From Coprococcus_A sp051877705 (GTDB lineage Bacteria; Bacillota; Clostridia; Lachnospirales; Lachnospiraceae), in assembly GCA_051877705.1 (NCBI GenBank), contig JBJEJD010000039.1, positions 12,891 through 76,890 of the forward strand: a DNA stretch of 64,000 nt, read 5' to 3'. Position numbers and translations under genes: made by a program. The notes beneath the pieces were generated by a model. The model was not told the origin of the DNA, made no database searches, and worked only from the letters and a program-made list of their open reading frames with translations. The stretch's first letter is position 1. Each line of letters opens with the position of its first letter. Positions 58,667 through 64,000 of this stretch are shown here, piece by piece.

Positions 58667-59868
58667 CTTTCTTCACCGTCCTTCACATTTTCACTAATCA
58701 TGGCATTTGGTCCTATCTTGGCATTGTCACCTATGTAAACACCGGAACCTATGGTGGCCACACCGGCACCAGCTTCTGATGGCATGGCTCCTACTACGGC
58801 ATTCTCCCCTATAACAACATTTTCCGCAACGATACAATGCTTTACAACAGCACCTGCTTTAATAATGGTTCCGCCCATGACAACTGCATCTTCAACTACA
58901 GCCCCCGGTTCAACCCTGACACCTGCAAACAAAATAGAATGACGTACCGTTCCTGACACTCTGCATCCATCGGTAATCATGGAATTCTCGACTACAGCTC
59001 CGGCATTGATCTTATGACCCGTCATACCGCTGTTTCGGCTGTAAATCTTCCATTTGTCATCAAACAAATTGATACCGCTGTGTTCAGGATCCAATACCTC
59101 CATATTAGCTTCCCAAAGCGAAGAAATGGTTCCTACATCCTTCCAGTACCCGTCAAAATGATATGCATACATACGACGTCCGTCACGCAGAAGATTCGGG
59201 ATAATATTATTGCCGAAATCATTCTCAGATTCAGGATCCTCTTCGTCCTCCACAAGGTACTTCTTCAAAATATCCCAGTTGAATATATATATACCCATGG
59301 AAGCCAGATTGGATTTCGGATTCTTCGGCTTTTCCTGGAATTCAGTAATCTTGTCATCCTCATCAGCCACCATCAAACCGAATCTGGACGCTTCTTCCCA
59401 TGGAACCTCCATTACAGCTACACTGAATTCAGCATTCTTCTCCTTATGAAAACGGAGGAAATCACTGTAATCCTGTTTGCAGATCTGGTCACCGGAAAGA
59501 ATAATAACATATTCCGGATCATATCTCTCAATAAAAGCAATATTCTGGTAAATAGCATTAGCTGTTCCTTTATACCAGTCAGAACCAGTTGCCTTCTGAT
59601 ATGGCGGTAATACATGAACGCCGCCATAAAGACGGTCCAGATCCCAAGGCTGACCATTACCAATATACTCATTCAGCACTAAAGGCTGATACTGGGTCAG
59701 TATACCTACTGTATCGATACCAGAATTGACACAATTTGACAGTGGAAAATCAATAATGCGATATTTTCCACCAAAAGGTACCGCCGGTTTGGCAAGCTTA
59801 TGAGTCAGTGCATAAAGTCTGGAACCCTGACCACCGGCAAGGAGCATTGCAATTAATTCTTTGCCCAT
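58660..59868 (-). CDS. glgC: Glucose-1-phosphate adenylyltransferase (ADP-glucose pyrophosphorylase), catalytic subunit
   Basis: Makes ADP-glucose from ATP and glucose-1-phosphate, the first committed step of glycogen synthesis. 402 residues starting MGKELIAMLLAGGQGSRLYA at 59868 (GGGGGAT upstream; the frame is open 19 codons further). The catalytic loop LAGGQGSRL, LAKPAVPFGGKYRIIDFPLS, IIGSGDQ-like VIILSGDQICK, GDQICKQDYSDFL and the sugar-phosphate block FQEKPKNPKSNLASMGIYIF are present, followed by beta-helix repeats. glgA and glgB are not in the window. Confidence 0.96.
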   Translation of the reverse strand: MGKELIAMLLAGGQGSRLYALTHKLAKPAVPFGGKYRIIDFPLSNCVNSGIDTVGILTQYQPLVLNEYIGNGQPWDLDRLYGGVHVLPPYQKATGSDWYKGTANAIYQNIAFIERYDPEYVIILSGDQICKQDYSDFLRFHKEKNAEFSVAVMEVPWEEASRFGLMVADEDDKITEFQEKPKNPKSNLASMGIYIFNWDILKKYLVEDEEDPESENDFGNNIIPNLLRDGRRMYAYHFDGYWKDVGTISSLWEANMEVLDPEHSGINLFDDKWKIYSRNSGMTGHKINAGAVVENSMITDGCRVSGTVRHSILFAGVRVEPGAVVEDAVVMGGTIIKAGAVVKHCIVAENVVIGENAVVGAMPSEAGAGVATIGSGVYIGDNAKIGPNAMISENVKDGEERC

Positions 59869-59963
59869 TCTTTTATCCCCCTGATTTAATAAAACTTTGG
59901 ATATATATATATTACCATATATCACTTCAAAGCACTACTAAAAAAAACAGCTTTTGTACTATT

Positions 59964-59986
59964 AAAAATACAGCAAAATGCTGTAT
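59964..59986 (-). terminator. Terminator after spoVT
   Basis: ATACAGC / GCTGTAT 7-bp stem with a 5-base loop and TTTTT on the minus strand. A second, larger stem (GGCTGG at about 59993 with CCAGCC at about 60060) lies between it and the gene. Confidence 0.75.
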
Positions 59987-60087
59987 ATAAACTGGGCTGG
60001 CGCAGAATTTGTCACATTTGCCTTGTATTTGCTGCTTGAAATGGCAAATATATGCACCAGCCTCTCAATATTTTTATAAAATCACTT

Positions 60088-60636
60088 TTATTGCTCCAGC
60101 TGCCGCCCCAGAAAACTTGCAGCTGATGCCGCCAATTTCGCCTCCATTTCACCCATCCTTGTCTTCTCATCTCTTGTAGTCAGAATCACTGAACCAATGG
60201 AATCCCCCTCCGCAATGATCGGATAAATAACCTGTGCCATATAACCTTCATTCTGCTCGTCTGTAATGGCAATAAACTTCTTATCACCCTTATGTGCCAA
60301 TATATTTTCCCGTTCATTCATCAAACTATCCAACTGTTTACTAATGGGTTTTGACGCCAGTTCCCTTTTCCCCGGGCCAGCTACGGCAATATGCTGATCC
60401 CGGTCCGTAATACTGACGACATAGCCGGTATTTTGTGACAGAGCCTCTGCATACTGCCTTGAAAACTGGCTCAGTTCACCTATGGGTGAATACTTCTTCA
60501 AAATAATCTCTCCGTCCCTGTCCGTATATATTTCAAGGGGATCTCCTTCCCTTATCCGAAGAGTTCGACGGATTTCCTTCGGCACCACTACTCTTCCAAG
60601 ATCATCAATACGTCTCACTATTCCTGTTGCTTTCAT
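60088..60636 (-). CDS. spoVT: Stage V sporulation protein T
   Basis: AbrB-type transcription factor controlling late forespore genes. 182 residues: the N-terminal swapped-hairpin DNA-binding domain is almost invariant, MKATGIVRRIDDLGRVVVPK then EIRRTLRIREGDPLEIYTDR, and the C-terminal GAF-like sensor domain follows (SQNTGYVVSITDRDQHIAVA, VIYPIIAEGDSIGSVILTT). The start at 60636 is chosen because GGAGGAA precedes it and the length matches; the frame stays open for 52 codons upstream. This is the clearest sign that the organism belongs to a spore-forming lineage. Confidence 0.96.
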   Translation of the reverse strand: MKATGIVRRIDDLGRVVVPKEIRRTLRIREGDPLEIYTDRDGEIILKKYSPIGELSQFSRQYAEALSQNTGYVVSITDRDQHIAVAGPGKRELASKPISKQLDSLMNERENILAHKGDKKFIAITDEQNEGYMAQVIYPIIAEGDSIGSVILTTRDEKTRMGEMEAKLAASAASFLGRQLEQ

Positions 60637-60728
60637 AAAAAATTCCTCCATTTTAACAGACTTAGAAACATACATCATTATGCATCTAGTATCTGTAAAT
60701 GAAGGAATTCTATACCTGCATATAATTC

Positions 60729-61259
60729 TCAATCGGATCCATTGTTGTCTAAGTTTTGACAATGTAATGATAATATAATACTCTTTCCCCATGCCTCGAT
60801 CAGTCTGTCAAGCGACCACGCCGCATTGGCAGGACTGGTTGAGGGCAGACAAACTGGCATGATTCCCGTTACAGGCAGCAGATATTTTTTATATAGTTTA
60901 AAAGCAGTCTGCCCATTGACATAAATATTCTGAATAGGTGCAGCATTCAAAATCAGTCTGATATCATTTGGCACTACATTCCGTATACTGCTGTCACTGG
61001 AACCAATGATATCACAGCTGGCAATAACATCCCAAAGGGCAATACCATAATCCAGCAAAAACTGTCTCTTTTCTTCAATATTGGCAAGCATCTCGTGATC
61101 TGCAATGCCAGCCAGAACTTTCCAAAAGCGATTCTGCGGATGATTGTAAAAAAACTGCCCCCGTGATTTAACTGAGGGCAGTGATCCAAGTATTAATATC
61201 CTCGAACGGGCATCATAGACCGGTGCCAGGTCATGAACCACATGGACATATGTACTCAT
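60729..61259 (-). CDS. DNA-deoxyinosine glycosylase-like protein (uracil-DNA glycosylase superfamily)
   Basis: 176 residues resembling the hypoxanthine-DNA glycosylase branch of the uracil-DNA glycosylase superfamily, which removes deaminated adenine. Motif 1 reads ILILGSLPSVKSRGQFFYNH, followed by PQNRFWKVLA, LLDYGIALWDVIASC, VNGQTAFKLYKKY and the C-terminal VCLPSTSPANAAWSLDRLI. The Asn in the PQNRFW/NP-type motif is expected to act in catalysis. The start at 61259 is chosen (GGAGACAG upstream) because it begins one base after the degV stop, so the two are translationally linked. Confidence 0.88.
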   Translation of the reverse strand: MSTYVHVVHDLAPVYDARSRILILGSLPSVKSRGQFFYNHPQNRFWKVLAGIADHEMLANIEEKRQFLLDYGIALWDVIASCDIIGSSDSSIRNVVPNDIRLILNAAPIQNIYVNGQTAFKLYKKYLLPVTGIMPVCLPSTSPANAAWSLDRLIEAWGKSIILSLHCQNLDNNGSD

Positions 61260-61260
61260 C

Positions 61261-62130
61261 TTAATATTCTGTCTCCTTTGTAACTGTAATTGCCAGTGCT
61301 CCCGGTCCAATATGACAGGCTACACTCAGTGAAAGCGGATTCACCAGAAGCTCCTGATCCGGAAAGGCATCCTGTACCTCCTGAACCCAGTCAGCCACAC
61401 CTTCACCCGGCGTATATGCTACAGCAATATGTACATGCTCGCCGGCAGAAGATTTTCCAATTCTTGTCTCCATATCTTTTTTAATGGCATTGATCATCAT
61501 GCTCTTAGCCTGTTTCACTGTCCTGGCCTTTGCAAAAGCATCCAGTTTTTCGCCCTGTATCTGAAGCACCGGTTTCAAACGAAGAATCGTTCCAAGAGCT
61601 GCCGCCGCTGGCGTGATTCTGCCGCCCCGTTTCAGATACTTCAATGTATCTACCATAATGTAAATACTGGAATCATACTTCTGTTCTTCCAGGATTCTCT
61701 TAATATCTGCAGCAGATAATCCTGCTTTTGCCATATCCATAGCATCCATGACCGACTGCCGCTGTGTAACTGATATTCTCTGATTATTTACCACCTGGAC
61801 CTTACCGTCATAATCCTGTGCCAGCATCATAGCTGTCTCACAGGAACTGCTCAGCCCGCTGGACATCGGAATATGAACGATCTCTTCATATCCATTTTTC
61901 AACAAGTCATTCCACATGGACATCACAGCATCCGGAGACGGTTGGGATGTGGAAACTGCCACATCTGTACCAAGCTTCTCATAAAAAGCTTCCTGACTTA
62001 ATGTGATATCCTCAAAATACTGCTGTCCATCTATATCAAAAGGCATCGGTAATACAAATATCCCAAGTTCTTTTCCTTCATTCTGAGTAATACCGCTGTT
62101 ACTATCTGTCATAATCGCAACTCGTGCCAT
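61261..62130 (-). CDS. DegV family fatty-acid-binding protein
   Basis: 289 residues. DegV (FakB) proteins bind a fatty acid and present it to the FakA kinase for activation. Recognisable are MARVAIMTDSNSGITQNEGK, the ligand block VAVSTSQPSPDAVMSMWNDL, EIVHIPMSSGLSSSCETAMM, IMVDTLKYLKRGGRITPAAA and PVLQIQGEKLDAFAKAR, and the C-terminal LSVACHIGPGALAITV. The start at 62130 has AAAGGGG upstream and fits the promoter just before it; the open frame continues further but crosses that promoter. It is the first of a two-gene unit. Confidence 0.95.
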   Translation of the reverse strand: MARVAIMTDSNSGITQNEGKELGIFVLPMPFDIDGQQYFEDITLSQEAFYEKLGTDVAVSTSQPSPDAVMSMWNDLLKNGYEEIVHIPMSSGLSSSCETAMMLAQDYDGKVQVVNNQRISVTQRQSVMDAMDMAKAGLSAADIKRILEEQKYDSSIYIMVDTLKYLKRGGRITPAAAALGTILRLKPVLQIQGEKLDAFAKARTVKQAKSMMINAIKKDMETRIGKSSAGEHVHIAVAYTPGEGVADWVQEVQDAFPDQELLVNPLSLSVACHIGPGALAITVTKETEY

Positions 62131-62168
62131 CAAAACTCCCCTTTCATCATAAAAATTCTTACCCGTTA

Positions 62169-62197
62169 AATATACCTTAAAACCCTGAATTTTGCAA
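62169..62197 (-). promoter_or_regulatory. Promoter of the degV-type gene
   Basis: TTGCAA (62192-62197) and TATATT (62169-62174) on the minus strand, spacer 17 bases; it supports the ATG at 62130. Confidence 0.7.
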
Positions 62198-62240
62198 GTC
62201 ATTCAGACAGATTATTGACCGCTATATTGCAATGCCAGCC

Positions 62241-62270
62241 TTGACAAGTATACCCTGTTCACGCTAAAAT
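62241..62270 (+). promoter_or_regulatory. Promoter of prfC
   Basis: TTGACA (62241-62246), 18 bases, TAAAAT (62265-62270), about 27 bases before the prfC ATG. Confidence 0.7.
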
Positions 62271-62296
62271 ATCAGAGATTGATTGGAGGATTTAAA

Positions 62297-63889
62297 ATGG
62301 CTGATTTTAAAAAAGAAATTGAAAGGCGCCGGACTTTTGCAATTATTTCTCATCCAGATGCCGGTAAAACGACATTGACTGAGAAGTTCCTGCTCTATGG
62401 CGGTGCTATTAATCTGGCCGGCTCTGTTAAAGGAAAGAAGACGGCCAAGCACGCTGTCTCCGACTGGATGGAAATAGAAAAAGAAAGAGGTATTTCCGTT
62501 ACCTCTTCTGTTATGCAGTTTAATTACAAAGATTATTGTATCAATATCCTGGATACTCCGGGACATCAGGATTTCTCAGAAGATACCTATCGTACATTGA
62601 TGGCTGCCGATTCAGCTGTCATGGTTATTGATGCTTCCAAGGGAGTAGAAGCACAGACTATCAAACTTTTTAAGGTTTGTGTTCTTCGACACATCCCTAT
62701 TTTTACCTTTATCAACAAACTGGATCGGGAGGCTCAGGATCCATTCGACCTGATGGAAGATATTGAATCAGTCCTCGGTATCCACACCTGCCCGATTAAC
62801 TGGCCGATTGGAAGCGGCAAGGATTTCCGTGGTGTTTACGACCGACAGACACGACATATCCACGCTTATACAGAAAACAATAACGGTATGAAGGCAGCCT
62901 CCGACAGAGACCTGACCATGGATTCTCCAGATCTTGAACAGGAGTTGGGATCAGAACTTTATGAACGCCTTGTGGATGATATCGAACTTTTAGATGGTGC
63001 CAGTGACGAACTTGACATGGATGCCGTATCCAATGGTCAGCTGTCTCCTGTATTCTTTGGTTCTGCGCTCAACAACTTTGGTATTGAACTGTTCCTGAAT
63101 TATTTTCTTGAGATGACCAGTTCACCTCTCCCTAGAAAATCCAGCGATGGTCTGATTGACACCTTCAGCCCGGATTTTTCTGCCTTTGTTTTCAAGATTC
63201 AGGCCAATATGAACAAAGCCCATCGTGACAGAATTGCCTTTATGCGTATCTGCTCCGGCAAATTTGACGCAGAAAAAGAGGTCTATCATGTACAGGGCAA
63301 TAAAAAGCTTCGTTTATCCCAGCCTCAGCAGCTGATGGCCCAGGAACGAAAAGTAATCAGTGAGGCTTATGCAGGTGACATTATCGGTGTCTTTGACCCG
63401 GGTATTTTCTCCATCGGCGATACAGTCTGTGCACCAGGCAAAAAATTTGCCTTTGAAGGTATTCCTACCTTTGCTCCGGAACATTTTGCCAAAGTACGTC
63501 AGGTCGATACCATGAAAAGAAAACAGTTCATAAAAGGCGTGTCGCAGATTGCTCAGGAAGGTGCTATCCAGATATTCCAGGAATATAATACAGGTATGGA
63601 AGAAATCATCGTTGGTGTTGTAGGTGTTCTTCAGTTTGATGTTCTCAGACACCGTCTGCAGAACGAATATGGTGTTGAGATTCGACTTGAATCCATGCCG
63701 CATGAATATATCCGCTGGATTGCCAACAAAGACGAAATTGATACGAATAAGATTATCGGAACCTCCGATATGAAACGCATTAAAGATCTGAAAGGCAATC
63801 CGCTGCTCCTCTTCATTCATGAGTGGGCAGTACAGACCGTCCTTGACAAAAATAAAGGTCTGGAATTATCCGAATTCGGCCGCTGGTAA
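62297..63889 (+). CDS. prfC: Peptide chain release factor 3
   Basis: GTPase that removes RF1/RF2 after peptide release and helps quality control after mistranslation. 530 residues, standard length, from MADFKKEIERRRTFAIISHP at 62297 (GGAGGATT upstream). G1 SHPDAGKTTLTEKFLLYGG, G2 ERGISVTSSVMQF, G3 ILDTPGHQDFSEDTYRTL, G4 INKLDRE; RF3-specific GRVYDRQTRHIH-like segment FRGVYDRQTRHIHAYTENN and the C-terminal VGVLQFDVLRHRLQNEYGVE. Own promoter and terminator. Confidence 0.97.
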   Translation: MADFKKEIERRRTFAIISHPDAGKTTLTEKFLLYGGAINLAGSVKGKKTAKHAVSDWMEIEKERGISVTSSVMQFNYKDYCINILDTPGHQDFSEDTYRTLMAADSAVMVIDASKGVEAQTIKLFKVCVLRHIPIFTFINKLDREAQDPFDLMEDIESVLGIHTCPINWPIGSGKDFRGVYDRQTRHIHAYTENNNGMKAASDRDLTMDSPDLEQELGSELYERLVDDIELLDGASDELDMDAVSNGQLSPVFFGSALNNFGIELFLNYFLEMTSSPLPRKSSDGLIDTFSPDFSAFVFKIQANMNKAHRDRIAFMRICSGKFDAEKEVYHVQGNKKLRLSQPQQLMAQERKVISEAYAGDIIGVFDPGIFSIGDTVCAPGKKFAFEGIPTFAPEHFAKVRQVDTMKRKQFIKGVSQIAQEGAIQIFQEYNTGMEEIIVGVVGVLQFDVLRHRLQNEYGVEIRLESMPHEYIRWIANKDEIDTNKIIGTSDMKRIKDLKGNPLLLFIHEWAVQTVLDKNKGLELSEFGRW

Positions 63890-63900
63890 AATATACAGAT

Positions 63901-63947
63901 AATAAAAACGTACATCCCCTCAACTCATGAGATGTACGTTTTTATTT
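63901..63947 (+). terminator. Terminator after prfC
   Basis: AATAAAAACGTACATC / GATGTACGTTTTTATT, a perfect 16-bp stem with a 14-base loop, T-rich on the plus strand. The last 50 bases of the window hold nothing I can recognise. Confidence 0.94.
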
Positions 63948-64000
63948 TATAGCATCTACCCATCTGCATCTAAAACCATATTATAATATCTTTTCCCCGG

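Overview
The window is a chromosomal stretch of a low-to-mid GC, spore-forming Firmicute, most probably a member of the Lachnospiraceae (Clostridia). This rests on gene content: SpoVT, the GlgC/GlgD pair, a membrane pyrophosphatase, DUF1836, YerC, a short alarmone synthetase, T-box and L20-type leaders, the archaeal-type aspartate-semialdehyde dehydrogenase, and strong Shine-Dalgarno sites on almost every gene. I cannot name genus or species. A run of exactly 100 N (30503-30602) inside a tandem repeat shows that the source is a scaffolded draft assembly. I see no prophage, insertion sequence, CRISPR array or rRNA operon. Most genes are housekeeping genes on the minus strand.

Layout. 1-2.7 kb: the 5' part of gltX, a Gx-transporter/NusG-II pair, tRNA-Leu(AAG), a YmaF protein and a small unknown. 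2.9-3.9 kb: a 3-hydroxyacyl-CoA dehydrogenase behind a perfect consensus promoter. 4.1-7.8 kb: infC-rpmI-rplT with an L20-type leader, then thrS with a T-box. 7.8-9.6 kb: a RelQ-type alarmone synthetase and pta. 9.8-15.6 kb: ddl, murF and a phosphonate-family ABC transporter (phnD, phnC, fused double phnE) in one direction. 15.7-18.5 kb: a 905-residue EF-G/TetM-like GTPase fused to a C-terminal Rae1/YacP-type NYN nuclease domain, the most striking gene here. 18.6-23.7 kb: tRNA-Ser(CGA), aldose epimerase, an RsmH-family methyltransferase, an L,D-transpeptidase with a Pro/Thr/Glu repeat tail, and asd. 23.9-31.6 kb: small and regulatory genes (acidic membrane-anchored protein, S1-domain protein, signal peptidase, CarD, orphan binding lipoprotein, cupin, DUF1836, YerC, AraC) and two intergenic tandem repeats. 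31.8-33.2 kb: the fatty acid transporter AtoE.

33.2-42.9 kb is one long minus-strand operon with a single recognisable promoter at its head: a HEAT/THUMP/methyltransferase protein, a MerR regulator, hemA, a precorrin-2 dehydrogenase-like gene, hemC, a cobA-hemD fusion, hemB, hemL and plsC. The tetrapyrrole genes make uroporphyrinogen III from glutamyl-tRNA and lead it to precorrin-2 and siroheme or corrinoids. hemE and later heme genes are absent, which fits an anaerobe that uses siroheme and/or cobalamin rather than protoheme.

43-64 kb: a cold-shock protein, pepT with a small downstream gene, a nitroreductase, a K+-dependent-type pyrophosphatase (hppA), glutamate synthase (gltB-gltD), a short pyruvate-kinase homologue, a YheO-type regulator, a dihydrouridine synthase, the glycogen genes glgC-glgD, spoVT, a hypoxanthine-DNA glycosylase-like gene, a DegV protein and prfC.

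Three translation GTPase or quality-control themes recur: prfC, the GTPase-NYN fusion, and autoregulated translation genes. Several stretches of intergenic DNA carry long inverted repeats or palindromes that the gene annotation does not explain; they are listed as findings.
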